Assembly: GCA_001896555.1 (NCBI GenBank)
Contig: MPOS01000002.1
Span: forward strand, 141,371-205,370
From: Candidatus Phosphitivorax anaerolimi
GTDB taxonomy: Bacteria; Desulfobacterota; Desulfomonilia; UBA1062
Reading direction: 5' to 3'
Length of the DNA stretch: 64,000 nt
Part shown: positions 9,265 through 18,176 of the stretch, one piece after another
How the letters are laid out: the number at the start of each line of letters is the position of its first letter
Numbering within the stretch: position 1 is the first letter of the stretch
Translations under genes and position numbers: made by a program
Notes under the pieces: model-generated
The model's input: the letters and a program-made list of their open reading frames with translations, nothing else
Database searches by the model: none
What the model was told of the DNA's origin: nothing

Positions 9265-10263
9265 TCAAGGCTCCACGTAGTGATGGATAAATTCCTGATA
9301 ATATTCAATGGTTTTTCGCAAGCCCTCTCTCAGACCTGTTTCCGGCTTCCACCCGAGGTGTCTGGAAATCTTCTCATAGCTCCCGTAATAATCGCCGATA
9401 TCGATGATTTTCCTCTCCGGGGGAAAGGGGATAATTTGATAGAAACCCTTGCCCAGAATATCGATCATCATCTCCGCCGTCTCTTTCAGGCTGACAGGGT
9501 CATCCGCCCCGAGGTTATAAATTTCGCCGTTGGCCTTCTCGGATTCGGCCGCTGCCAACAGCGCATCCGTGACGTCGTCTACATAGTTGAAGTCGCGCTT
9601 CTGCAAGCCGTCACCGTACACTAGGAAAGGCTCTCCCTCGATGACACGCCTGATCCATATACCGAGAAAGGTCTGCCGGGCGTCCTTGATCCGCATCCGG
9701 GGGCCGTAGGTGTTCGTGAGCCGCAGGACTGTTGCACGTATCCGGTAGACATTGTTGTATACCAGGTGATACCACTCGCCCGCCATCTTGTTGATGCCGT
9801 TCACATCCACCGGGCTTAAAGGGTGGTTTTCGTCCACGGGCAGATACCGGGGCTTCCCATAGATCTGGCGGGTGCTCGCAAACACGATTTTGATGTCCGG
9901 GTTGTTTCTCCTGCACGACTCCAGAATAGAGAGCTGCGCCCGGGTATTGATCTCGAGGTCGGTATAGGGATCGTTCATGGAGTCGAGGTGGCTCGTCTGT
10001 CCGGCAAGGTTGAAGAGATAATCCTTGTTCTGCACGAGATACTTCATGGAATGCTCGTCCCGGACATCCGAGAAGTTTACCCTCACATGCTCTCGTATTG
10101 GCTCGATATTGAAGAGGTTCCCCCCATATTCCGGAATCAGACTGTCCACCAGAGTGACCTCGGCCCCATACTCGACAAGCCTCCGGCTGAGATTCGAACC
10201 GATAAACCCGAGCCCTCCGGTCACGAGCACCCTCTTTCGTGCAAAAGATTCTCCGGCAACCAC
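9265..10263 (-). CDS. NAD-dependent sugar epimerase/dehydratase, altered YxxxK
   Basis: 332 residues of the extended short-chain dehydrogenase family acting on nucleotide sugars. The NAD-binding glycine motif TGGLGFIG is at residues 15-22, and the hydroxyl residue of the active site lies in FASTRQIYG near 128-136. Where relatives have YxxxK this protein has N155-G-I-N-K159 followed by MAGEWYHLVYNN: the lysine is kept but the catalytic tyrosine position holds Asn. C-terminal sugar-binding landmarks (RDFNYVDDVTDALL, YNLGADDPVSL) are intact. It sits between the GT2 and aminotransferase genes. Substrate unknown. Confidence 0.85.
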   Translation of the reverse strand: MVAGESFARKRVLVTGGLGFIGSNLSRRLVEYGAEVTLVDSLIPEYGGNLFNIEPIREHVRVNFSDVRDEHSMKYLVQNKDYLFNLAGQTSHLDSMNDPYTDLEINTRAQLSILESCRRNNPDIKIVFASTRQIYGKPRYLPVDENHPLSPVDVNGINKMAGEWYHLVYNNVYRIRATVLRLTNTYGPRMRIKDARQTFLGIWIRRVIEGEPFLVYGDGLQKRDFNYVDDVTDALLAAAESEKANGEIYNLGADDPVSLKETAEMMIDILGKGFYQIIPFPPERKIIDIGDYYGSYEKISRHLGWKPETGLREGLRKTIEYYQEFIHHYVEP

Positions 10264-10264
10264 G

Positions 10265-11032
10265 TTATCTTAAGCCCCTTTCCTTTTCCTGTTCAAGCTC
10301 CCAGAGCTTGGCGTATTTGGCGAATACATAGTACATGGTGGAGACAGCGATTACCAGTCCCGGCAGGCCGTCGAGAAACCCTCTTTTGAGCAGGTATTCC
10401 TTTATGAAACGCGCCGGGGGACGCAGCAACAGGTCGAAGAGAGAAAATCTCTTTCCCTCCCTGAGCATGTCCTGTGCAGCATTCAAGGAATACCGGTTGA
10501 TGGTGTCGATCTGGTCGGCGATATCGCGATAGTTGTAATGGTAGTAGAAGTGTTTCAGCTCGCCTACCCTGCCCTGCACCTGCACGTTTGCATGAAGTCC
10601 TCCTGCAAAGGCTCCTTTGGACTTCCTAAAGAGCCTGATCTCGCTGTCGGGAACCCACCCTCCGTGCATGATCCACCGGCCGAGGTAGTAATTTCTGCGA
10701 TGTGCGATATATCCGTCATATGCCCCGGCATCGAGCTCCAGCCTCTCGGCGATCTCCTCCGCCAGCTCCTTGGAGATCTCTTCATCGGCATCCAGGAAAA
10801 TCACCCAGTCGTTTTTCGCCTTGGAGATGCAATAGTTGTACTGGTCGCGGAAACCGGGCCATGGTCTCTGTTCGCTGATGGTGGCGTATTTCTTGACTAT
10901 CTCGAAGGTTCCGTCCGTGCTGAATGAATCCACCACAATGATCTCCGAGGCCCATGACGCCACGCTCTTCAGGGCCTTTTCAACGGTCCTTGAATTGTTG
11001 AACGTGATCATGCATACCGAAACCGCTCTCAT
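10265..11032 (-). CDS. Glycosyltransferase family 2 (WaaE/LgtF-like)
   Basis: The start chosen is the ATG at 11032 behind a purine-rich GGCGAAGGCGAG site, giving 255 residues beginning MRAVSVCMITFNN. An in-frame ATG at 11146 would add 38 unconserved residues. GT2 features are ITFNNSRTVEKALKSV, SEIIVVDSFSTDGT and the catalytic-metal DADEE in WVIFLDADEEISKEL. The C-terminal third has an amphipathic segment and a hydrophobic GLVIAVSTMYYVFAKYA, as in the LPS core beta-1,4-glucosyltransferases. It is the first gene of the minus-strand glycan cluster. Confidence 0.88.
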   Translation of the reverse strand: MRAVSVCMITFNNSRTVEKALKSVASWASEIIVVDSFSTDGTFEIVKKYATISEQRPWPGFRDQYNYCISKAKNDWVIFLDADEEISKELAEEIAERLELDAGAYDGYIAHRRNYYLGRWIMHGGWVPDSEIRLFRKSKGAFAGGLHANVQVQGRVGELKHFYYHYNYRDIADQIDTINRYSLNAAQDMLREGKRFSLFDLLLRPPARFIKEYLLKRGFLDGLPGLVIAVSTMYYVFAKYAKLWELEQEKERGLR

Positions 11033-11193
11033 CTCGCCTTCGCCACCTTTAACATCAGTGACACGGCCCGTCATCGGGCCGGCCTTCATGTAAGGACTTT
11101 TTTGCATACCTCGGATATTATTGCAACACAATCGATGTTCCTTCAAACACCCGTCTTATGCCCGATCTTGGCTTGAAAGAGATCAAGATTCAA

Positions 11194-11221
11194 TTGACAT
11201 CTCGGCGCAAAGACCTATATT
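11194..11221 (+). promoter_or_regulatory. Sigma-70-type promoter of the CoA-transferase/GNAT gene
   Basis: TTGACA at 11194-11199 and TATATT at 11216-11221 are separated by 16 bases. The expected transcription start falls about 6 bases before the ATG at 11234, leaving no room for a ribosome site. Confidence 0.7.
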
Positions 11222-11233
11222 TTCATCCCTAGC

Positions 11234-13108
11234 ATGATATACAACTGGAAAGATATCTATGAGAGCAGGCGTACCGGGCCGAAAGAAGCCCTGTCAAAGA
11301 TACGGAAGGGAGCGCGAATCTTTATCGGTTCGGCCTGTGGTGAGCCTCAGCTCCTAGTCAGGACGCTTATCGATATCGCTCCCAATCTGGCCGACACCGA
11401 GGTCATCCATTTTCTCGACGTCGGCACCACCGACTACACCGATGAGAAGTACGACGAGAGCTTCCGCCACAACGCCCTGTTCATCGGCTGGAACGCGAGA
11501 AAGGCGATTCAGGAAGGCAGGGCTGATTATACCCCGATCTTTCTCTCAGAAGTCCCCCTGCTCATGATGAGGGGGAGAATGCCCATCAATGTGGCGCTGA
11601 TCACGGTTTCTCCACCCGATAAAAACGGCTATGTGAGCCTGGGCATCTCGGTGGACATAACCAAGACCGCTGCCGAGGTCGCGGATTACGTGGTCGCCGA
11701 GGTCAATCCCAACATGCCCAGAACGCTGGGAGACAGTTTTCTCCATGTGAGCGATATCGATGCCTTTGTAGAAAACGACATGCCTCTCCTGGAGTTCTAT
11801 CAGAAGATCCCCGGAGAGATTACCCGCAGCATCGGCGAGCATATCGCCGAGCTCATCGAAAACGAATCCACGCTCCAGATGGGAGTCGGGCGGATCCCGA
11901 ACTCCGTTCTGCCCTGCCTGATCAACAAGCGCGACCTCGGGATCCATACCGAGGCGTTTTCAGACGGTGTCATCGACCTGATCGAGGCCGGGGTCATTAC
12001 CTGCAGAAAAAAGACCCTCCACCCCGGAAAGGTCATTGCGAGCTTCTGCATGGGCACCAGGCGCCTGTATGAATATGTAGACAACAATCCCCTCTTCGAG
12101 TTCCGGCCGTGCAGGTATGTGAACGATCCCTACGTGATCGCGCAGAACGACAGGATGGTTTCCATCAATGCGGCCCTGACCGTGGATCTCACCGGCCAGG
12201 TCAACTCCGATTCTCTGGGTTTCCGGTTCTACAGCGGGATCGGAGGACAGGTGGATTTCGTGCGCGGCTCTTCCCTCTCCCGCAGGGGCAAGTCCATCAT
12301 GACCCTGCCCTCCACCACCGATGACGGCACGCGATCACGGATCGTGCCCTACCTGGAGCCCGGAGCCGGGGTGACAGTGACCAGGGGCGACATACACTAC
12401 GTGGTCACTGAGTTCGGGGCGGCCTATATCCACGGCAAGTCCATCAGAGACCGTGCAATGGAGTTGATCAACATCGCTCACCCCAAATTCAGGGACGAGC
12501 TCCTTGAGGCGGCAAAACGGCAGGGATATGTATACAAAGACCAGATCCTGCCTTCGGTCCTGTATCCCAAGAAATACGAGACCATCTGGACAGACAAGAA
12601 GGGGACACAGGTCTTCTTCCGGCCGGTGAAGCCGACGGACGAGAGGGCGATCCAGGATCTGATCTATACCCTCCCTGAGCAGGACATCTACACCCGGTTT
12701 TTCCAGAATCTCAAATCCTTCTCCCACAAGCTCGCCATGCCCATGGCAGCCATCGACTACAACGACAAGATGGCAATCGCCGCGGTCGTGGGCAAAGAAG
12801 AGCCGGAGAGTAAGGAAAAAATCGTTGCCGTGGGGCGTTACGTACGGGACCCCAACACCGACTTTGCCGAGGTCGCCTTCACGACCGACCATCAGTGGCA
12901 GAACCGGGGGATCGGCACCTTCCTGCTGCAGTATCTCATCAGGATTGCGAAGGAAAAAAACATCAAGGGGTTTACCGCCGATGTGCTTTCGCAGAACATC
13001 CCGATGATGAAGGTGTTTTCCAAGTCCGGATATCCTGTGAAAACCAATCTCGAATACGGCGTCTACGAGCTGGAAATACCTTTCGGACAGGAGCGGCGGA
13101 ACTCTTGA
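11234..13108 (+). CDS. Acetyl-CoA hydrolase/transferase fused to a GNAT domain
   Basis: 624 residues in two parts. Residues 1-450 are a class I CoA-transferase of the acetyl-CoA hydrolase/4-hydroxybutyrate CoA-transferase group, with catalytic glutamate E240 in GIHTEAFSDG and glycine-rich loops such as GFRFYSGIGGQVDFVRG. Residues 458-618 are a GNAT acetyltransferase with the acetyl-CoA loop QNRGIG at 556-561. The first half would move CoA between acetate and other short acids. The second could acetylate a lysine, perhaps of the enzyme itself, but this is inference. There is no Shine-Dalgarno sequence before the ATG and no alternative start nearby. The stop lies 2 bases from the stop of the convergent CBS gene. 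Confidence 0.9.
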   Translation: MIYNWKDIYESRRTGPKEALSKIRKGARIFIGSACGEPQLLVRTLIDIAPNLADTEVIHFLDVGTTDYTDEKYDESFRHNALFIGWNARKAIQEGRADYTPIFLSEVPLLMMRGRMPINVALITVSPPDKNGYVSLGISVDITKTAAEVADYVVAEVNPNMPRTLGDSFLHVSDIDAFVENDMPLLEFYQKIPGEITRSIGEHIAELIENESTLQMGVGRIPNSVLPCLINKRDLGIHTEAFSDGVIDLIEAGVITCRKKTLHPGKVIASFCMGTRRLYEYVDNNPLFEFRPCRYVNDPYVIAQNDRMVSINAALTVDLTGQVNSDSLGFRFYSGIGGQVDFVRGSSLSRRGKSIMTLPSTTDDGTRSRIVPYLEPGAGVTVTRGDIHYVVTEFGAAYIHGKSIRDRAMELINIAHPKFRDELLEAAKRQGYVYKDQILPSVLYPKKYETIWTDKKGTQVFFRPVKPTDERAIQDLIYTLPEQDIYTRFFQNLKSFSHKLAMPMAAIDYNDKMAIAAVVGKEEPESKEKIVAVGRYVRDPNTDFAEVAFTTDHQWQNRGIGTFLLQYLIRIAKEKNIKGFTADVLSQNIPMMKVFSKSGYPVKTNLEYGVYELEIPFGQERRNS

Positions 13109-13110
13109 AC

Positions 13111-13533
13111 CTATAAGCGCTCTTCCCGGAGAAGGCGTATCAGGTAGTTCATGAGGTCGGAGATTGTGATGATTCCAACCAGGGAATCGTTGTCTACTAC
13201 AGGCAGCCCTCCTATACGGTTTTTCTCCATCATCTCCGCTGCCTCGACGATCCCGGCATCAGGGTGTATAGTGAGCGGTCCGCTCGTCATGCTTCCGCCC
13301 ACCTTGAGCTCGCGCAGCACATAATCATCATACGACCGGTCACGGAACAGCATGGGCGAGTTCAAGGCCTGCCTGATATCCCTGTCCGTGATAACGCCAG
13401 TCAGCCTGCCCCGATCCACCACCGGGATCCTCCGGAACCGCCCAGTACGCATCTTTTCCAGGGCTTCGCTTATGGAATCATCAGGTCTCGCGGTGACCAC
13501 ATCCGTGGTCATGAGCTCTTTCACCTTGACCAT
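13111..13533 (-). CDS. Tandem CBS-domain protein
   Basis: 140 residues made of two CBS motifs, about residues 8-60 and 78-135 (MTTDVVTARPDDSISEAL and MTSGPLTIHPDAGIVEAA begin the pair). Each repeat ends with the usual adenylate-binding GVITDRDIR or GIITISDLM. CBS pairs bind AMP, ATP or SAM and sense energy state. There is no fused catalytic domain. It is tail-to-tail with the CoA-transferase gene; a functional link to acetate or acyl-CoA energy balance is possible but unproven. Confidence 0.92.
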   Translation of the reverse strand: MVKVKELMTTDVVTARPDDSISEALEKMRTGRFRRIPVVDRGRLTGVITDRDIRQALNSPMLFRDRSYDDYVLRELKVGGSMTSGPLTIHPDAGIVEAAEMMEKNRIGGLPVVDNDSLVGIITISDLMNYLIRLLREERL

Positions 13534-13761
13534 TCTTCACCTCTTCTTCGCTTCCTGTGCTTGCTCCTGTGAGAGAGATTACCATAGGTGTTGTGCGGCT
13601 GGCAAAGGGCTATTCCTCGAAAGATCACAGGTTGAGCCTTCCTCCGTGCCTGCTGCCCAAGTGCTGTGAAGCAAGGGCTGCATTCCAATTGGGGCTTGCT
13701 GGCTTGAAGCCGGGTACAGGGCTTGCCGCCCTAAGATCCATGCCATTGACCGTGCCATGAA

Positions 13762-13794
13762 AAAAAGATCGGGGGATCTTCCCCCGATCTTTTT
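13762..13794. terminator. Strong bidirectional rho-independent terminator
   Basis: AAAAAGATCGGGGG and CCCCCGATCTTTTT form a perfect 14-bp stem with a 5-base loop. The stem ends in A and T runs, so it works on both strands. It lies just past the stop of the minus-strand FN3 protein gene. The rest of 13534-13841 shows no gene. Confidence 0.9.
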
Positions 13795-13841
13795 CTGTTC
13801 AGTCAGGCCGGAACAGGTGTTTCCCGCCTGTGAGAAGGTTA

Positions 13842-15041
13842 TCAGAATCCTGCGGTCTGGATAAAGCATCCGCCGCCGGAACCGCCGTCGTCGGCTACCG
13901 GGGTATCTGTGTCACCGCCGCCTGCGGCCTCATCAGAGAGCACTCTGAAGGTTCCGAGCTCATACGTTGAGATGGTGACTTCACCGTCTGCAGCCGTGAC
14001 GTCTTCGACATCGACCCAGGTGTCGCTTGTGCTGTCGTAGCGCTGTACTACCGGGTTTTCCTTCTCGTAGTGCACCGTGATCAATGCCGGCTTGGAGAGA
14101 ACCAGACCGAAGGGAAGCACGTCGAACAGGAGTGCATCTCCGTATTCCACCGCCGAGAGGGCCTCAGGTGTGACGTTGCCGATACCAACGGGAACGGCGC
14201 GCACGATCGCATCGCCTGGGATATCTATGCGGATCCCGAATATCTGATCGGCGAGCTCCATGAACGAACCCGGCTCATATGCGCCTATCACCGTCAACTG
14301 TTGGGTGACCGAAACCCTGAGCCGGTATACGAGAGATGAATCGCTGTCGATCACATTGTACAGGTAGGCACCGGGAGCAGAGGGTGTGATTGCATTGTTC
14401 ACCGGGGCCGGGACTGCATTTGTGAGCGGGACGATGGAGAACCTGCCTTCAGGGTTGACCGACGACAGGTCTACGGTTTCACCCAGCTCTCCGATAATGT
14501 CTTTGAGCACGTTGTCACTGAAAGGATGCTCTGTGGCATCTACCGGCGAGGTGCCTGCCATGTACTCCACAAGGTTCACCACACCATCACCATCGTCATC
14601 CATGAGCGAATCGAGCGGATCCAATGCGTCCATTCCCCACTGATCCTCAATCTCGTCGGGGATCCCGTCCATGTCTGTATCCACTATATCCGTAATAGGC
14701 GGGGTATCTCCACCAGGTTCATCCGAGCCACTGTTGGGAATCAGGAGAAAGGCCTCATTGGAAAAGCCGCTTTCGTTGCCGTCGACATCATAAGCGGTAA
14801 CGGCAAAGTAATAGGTATGCCCTTCGCCGAGGTTGCTGACATCCGTGCTCGTTACTGCCCCCACGTCGATAACCTGGGTGTAGGTACCGCTGAGCGTACC
14901 ATAGTATACTTTATATCCATCGAGGTCTGGTTCGCTGTTCGGATTCCAGCTGACCCTCACGGTAGCCCCATGAGCAGAGTTCGCCATAATAACCATCACC
15001 GCGCCAAACGCCAATATTGTCATTATCTTTGTCAGCTTCAT
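13842..15041 (-). CDS. Secreted FN3/TSP3-repeat protein with C-terminal CFI motif
   Basis: About 399 residues from the ATG at 15041, chosen because it begins a clean signal peptide (MKLTKIMTILAFGAVMVIMA, probable cleavage after SAHGA); in-frame ATGs farther upstream would bury it. After the signal come a fibronectin type III domain (VRVSWNPNSEPDLDGYKVYY), two calcium-binding thrombospondin-3-like repeats (DTDMDGIPDEIE and DDDGDGVVNLVEYMAGT) and a beta-rich region. The tail is GGSGGGCFIQTAGF, a Gly-rich linker with a CFI box resembling the CFI-box C-terminal signals of Desulfobacterota surface proteins, though very short. Surface anchoring or processing is inferred. No ribosome site is strong, so the exact start is uncertain. 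Confidence 0.75.
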   Translation of the reverse strand: MKLTKIMTILAFGAVMVIMANSAHGATVRVSWNPNSEPDLDGYKVYYGTLSGTYTQVIDVGAVTSTDVSNLGEGHTYYFAVTAYDVDGNESGFSNEAFLLIPNSGSDEPGGDTPPITDIVDTDMDGIPDEIEDQWGMDALDPLDSLMDDDGDGVVNLVEYMAGTSPVDATEHPFSDNVLKDIIGELGETVDLSSVNPEGRFSIVPLTNAVPAPVNNAITPSAPGAYLYNVIDSDSSLVYRLRVSVTQQLTVIGAYEPGSFMELADQIFGIRIDIPGDAIVRAVPVGIGNVTPEALSAVEYGDALLFDVLPFGLVLSKPALITVHYEKENPVVQRYDSTSDTWVDVEDVTAADGEVTISTYELGTFRVLSDEAAGGGDTDTPVADDGGSGGGCFIQTAGF

Positions 15042-15308
15042 GCCGGAGCTGTTCTCAAAACTCATGCCAGCTGAATATAAGTGTATTTTCATATACTTAA
15101 ATACTTGTATCCCCTGAATATCCGGGCGAAAGGGTAACATCGATTACAATATTGTACATATGAGCCGGGCGCCGAGCACCCCTTCATGTCACGCTTTTAA
15201 ACCACCGGTGAAAGGCATGGATCAGGACCATGGCATAACTGGGGTAATCGATAGTGCTTAAGGGCGGAGGTAAACTACAAAAACAGCTTAAGGGGAGGCA
15301 TGAAAGAG

Positions 15309-15337
15309 GCGGGGAGGCGCACGGGGCGCCTCCCCGC
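15309..15337 (-). terminator. Terminator hairpin of the secDF operon
   Basis: A perfect 12-bp stem (GCGGGGAGGCGC against GCGCCTCCCCGC) with a 5-base loop lies 10 bases beyond the secF stop. The T-run that follows on the minus strand is short and interrupted (CTCTTTC). The remaining 15042-15308 is the leader of the FN3 gene and holds no other gene that I can see. Confidence 0.7.
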
Positions 15338-15347
15338 TCGTGAGCTT

Positions 15348-16247
15348 TTATTCCTTTTCCTGCCTGAAGAACAGGAGGATGGGACTTGCGATGAAAATGG
15401 ACGAGTAGGTTCCTACGATGAGCCCCACCATGATGGCGAAGGCGAAGTTGTTGATCACGCTCCCGCCGAACAGGAAGAGCGCCAGCACCACGAACAAGGT
15501 CGTTGAGGAGGTGATCAGTGTCCGGCTTAAAGTCTGGGAGATGCTGCTGTCCAGCAGGGAGCTATAATCGAACGACCCCGCCGCCTTCTTGATATTCTCA
15601 CGTATGCGGTCAAAGACGATGATGGTATCGTTCAGAGAATACCCAATGACGGTAAGGAGCGCTGCAATGACGGGCAGCGATATCTCCCTGCCCGTGAGGG
15701 AGAAAATCCCCACTGTGATGATCACATCATGGGCAAGGGCGATAATGGCGGCCACGGAATAACTGATCTTGAACCTCCACCAGATATAGATGAGGAGACC
15801 GATCCCTGCATAGAACAGAGAAAGGAACCCCTTCTGCTTCAGGTCCTTGCTTACAGCGGCGCCAACCACATCGACTCTGCGGATGTCTACGTTTTCCTCT
15901 CCGAACGTGTCCTTCAGCGCGCCTTCGATCTGCTGCACGGTTTCGCCCCCGGTGTCGCCCTCTACAGGGGTCCGGATGAGAAACTCATTGTCTCTATTTT
16001 CGCCGATGCTTTGGATCGAAGCACCGGCAAGCCCGATAGGCTCGATAGCAGACCTCACCTCATCGGTCTTGACCACCTTGGAGAAGGCCACCTGGATTTC
16101 GGTCCCGCCGGTGAAGTCGGTCCCGTAGTTCAGGCCTCGAACGAACAGGGCGGCGATGCTGATGATGATGAGCGCCGCCGAGAGGGTGAAGGCAGCCTTC
16201 CGGTACTTCATGAAATCTATCTGGGTTCCTGGTCGTATGATATCCAT
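15348..16247 (-). CDS. secF: Protein translocase subunit SecF
   Basis: 299 residues with six membrane segments and one large periplasmic loop. Signature stretches are FTLSAALIIISIAALF (TM1), GTDFTGGTEIQV, and the C-terminal VIGYSLNDTIIVFDRIREN and SSTTLFVVLALFLFGG. SecF with SecD uses the proton-motive force to help pull secreted proteins across the inner membrane. It starts 9 bases after secD, the usual arrangement, and is the last gene before a terminator hairpin. Confidence 0.97.
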   Translation of the reverse strand: MDIIRPGTQIDFMKYRKAAFTLSAALIIISIAALFVRGLNYGTDFTGGTEIQVAFSKVVKTDEVRSAIEPIGLAGASIQSIGENRDNEFLIRTPVEGDTGGETVQQIEGALKDTFGEENVDIRRVDVVGAAVSKDLKQKGFLSLFYAGIGLLIYIWWRFKISYSVAAIIALAHDVIITVGIFSLTGREISLPVIAALLTVIGYSLNDTIIVFDRIRENIKKAAGSFDYSSLLDSSISQTLSRTLITSSTTLFVVLALFLFGGSVINNFAFAIMVGLIVGTYSSIFIASPILLFFRQEKE

Positions 16248-16256
16248 GGCCGCCTC

Positions 16257-17831
16257 CTAAATGCTGATCCGTTCGATCTTCTGATAGTTCACCAGCCATT
16301 CCTGGATCCACCGACACAAGACCAGGGCGGTGAACAGCGAGGCGATGATACCGATGGAGAGCGTCACCGCGAATCCCTGTACCGGTCCTGTTCCGAACTG
16401 GAACAGCACGATGGCGGCGATTAGTGTCGTGATATTGGCATCCAGGATCGCGGGCAGAGCATTCTTATAACCCGCATCCACCGCCATCTTCGCGGTCCTC
16501 CCCAGCCTGAGCTCCTCCTTGATGCGTTCATAGACGAGCACGTTCGCATCTATGGCCATGCCGATGGTGAGCACGATGCCCCCCAGTCCGGGCAGGGTAA
16601 GGGTCGCGCCGAGCACGGCGAGCGCCCCCAGGATGAGAACGATGTTGGCGATCAGGACGAGGTCGGCAATCAGGCCGGAGAACTTGTAGTAAACTATCAT
16701 GAAAACAACGACCACCAGACCGCCTATGATCATGGAGAGGAAACCCTGATAGATGGAATCCTGCCCCAGAGATGGTCCTACGGTCCGTTCTTCGAGGACC
16801 TCCACAGGCGCGGGCAGTGAGCCTGCCCTGAGGATAATGGCCAGGTCGCTCGCTTCCTCGTCGGTAAACCTTCCTTCGATAATCGCTTTTCCGCCCGATA
16901 TGGCCTCCCTGATCACCGGGGCCGAGTACACCTTGCCGTCGAGGAGGATGGCAAGGCGCTTACCGGTGTTCTCGCTGGTGACCCGCTCGAATATCCTCCC
17001 GCCCTCGCGGTTGAAGGATATCTCCACATAGGGCTCGTTATAGGTGGACTGGATCCTCATACGTGCGTCGTCCAGAAGATCTCCGGTCATAACCGCCCTT
17101 TGCTGAAGGAGAATGGGCTGATTGCCTTCCTTCATATAGGCGATGTAACTGCCGGAAGGCACGTTCCCGCGCAATGCATCCTGAACTGAATGCTCTTCGT
17201 CCACGAGCTTGAACTCGAGGATTGCAGTGTTTTTCAGGAGGGCTTTTGCCCTCTCAGGATCGGTAACGCCGGGAAGCTGCAACACGATGCGATCATCGCC
17301 CTGGGGGATGATGGAGGGCTCGCTCACCCCGAACTGGTCGATCCGGTTCCTGACCGTCTCCAGGGCCTGTTCAACAGCCTGGCTGCGGATAGTCGCGACC
17401 TGACTGGCTGACATCCGGTATTCCACGGTCATGACACCGTCCTTGGACGACCTGTTGACCTCCTGCAGATAAGGATACGAGCCTCTGACGAGGTCGGAGA
17501 GCTTGTCGTAGTCGTCCGGCACCCTTAATGCGATTTGAATGGTCTCAGGAGAATCCGAAACCGCCTTGCTGTAATGAATCCGCTGTTTGACCATCTGCGC
17601 TCTCAGATCGGAAACAGTGCTGTTCATCCTGCTTTCTACGGCCTTGTCCGCCACCACTCTGAGGACCAGATGCATTCCCCCCTGCAGGTCGAGACCGAGC
17701 TTGATCTTTTCCTTGGGGCCTATCCAGCCCTCGGGCACCTCCTTGCTCCCGAAGAAAGATGGCGCTGCAAACAGGATTCCCAGAACGAGAACCGCCAGTA
17801 TCAGCAGCCCCTTCAACTTGAATCTATCCAT
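16257..17831 (-). CDS. secD: Protein translocase subunit SecD
   Basis: 524 residues, a typical length for non-enterobacterial SecD. TM1 (LLILAVLVLGILFAA) is followed by a large periplasmic P1 domain starting with GLDLQGGMHLVLRV. Five further membrane segments carry the diagnostic LTIGMAIDANVLVYERIKEE and IAAIVLFQFGTGPVQGFAVT. It partners with SecF and YajC in the SecYEG-associated export complex. It is 15 bases downstream of yajC and 9 upstream of secF. Confidence 0.97.
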   Translation of the reverse strand: MDRFKLKGLLILAVLVLGILFAAPSFFGSKEVPEGWIGPKEKIKLGLDLQGGMHLVLRVVADKAVESRMNSTVSDLRAQMVKQRIHYSKAVSDSPETIQIALRVPDDYDKLSDLVRGSYPYLQEVNRSSKDGVMTVEYRMSASQVATIRSQAVEQALETVRNRIDQFGVSEPSIIPQGDDRIVLQLPGVTDPERAKALLKNTAILEFKLVDEEHSVQDALRGNVPSGSYIAYMKEGNQPILLQQRAVMTGDLLDDARMRIQSTYNEPYVEISFNREGGRIFERVTSENTGKRLAILLDGKVYSAPVIREAISGGKAIIEGRFTDEEASDLAIILRAGSLPAPVEVLEERTVGPSLGQDSIYQGFLSMIIGGLVVVVFMIVYYKFSGLIADLVLIANIVLILGALAVLGATLTLPGLGGIVLTIGMAIDANVLVYERIKEELRLGRTAKMAVDAGYKNALPAILDANITTLIAAIVLFQFGTGPVQGFAVTLSIGIIASLFTALVLCRWIQEWLVNYQKIERISI

Positions 17832-17846
17832 TGAAAACCCCCGAAC

Positions 17847-18176
17847 TCAGCTTTTTGTCTGCGGCTGTTCAGTGCCTTTCTTCTGCGCGATGAACTCACG
17901 GGAGACCCTGATCTTCACCTTCTCTCCCACATCGAGGGTGAGCACCTGATCGGCGATCCCCACCACCTTTCCGTGAATGCCTCCGCTGGTGATCACCTCG
18001 TCACCCTTGGTGATACTCTCGAGCATCTGCCGGTGCTGCTTTGCCTTTTTCTGCTGAGGCATGATCAGAAGAAAGTAGAATACGACGAAGATCAAGATGA
18101 GCGGGGCAAGGCTCATGAGCATTCCCATGGCGTCGCCTCCGGAGCCGTTTGCGGCGTAGGCCAGACTAGTCATCAT
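17847..18176 (-). CDS. yajC: Preprotein translocase accessory subunit YajC
   Basis: 109 residues with a single membrane helix (LAPLILIFVVFYFLLIMPQQ) followed by the hallmark KKAKQHRQMLESITKGDEVITSGG region and a small cytosolic beta domain. YajC binds SecDF. Its ATG lies inside the end of tgt, an 11-base overlap, so translation is probably coupled. Confidence 0.95.
   Translation of the reverse strand: MMTSLAYAANGSGGDAMGMLMSLAPLILIFVVFYFLLIMPQQKKAKQHRQMLESITKGDEVITSGGIHGKVVGIADQVLTLDVGEKVKIRVSREFIAQKKGTEQPQTKS

Noticed and set aside
13842-13866. Selenocysteine read-through of the FN3 protein TGA stop
   Set aside because: The TGA is followed directly by an in-frame TAA, so read-through would add nothing.
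13579-13869. Minus-strand open frame of 96 codons
   Set aside because: It runs through the strong terminator and into the FN3 gene, has no ribosome site and no recognisable protein pattern.
15042-15300. Possible c-di-GMP (GEMM) riboswitch before the FN3 surface protein
   Set aside because: Such genes are often controlled this way, but the conserved GEMM core sequences and tetraloop receptor are absent on the minus strand.
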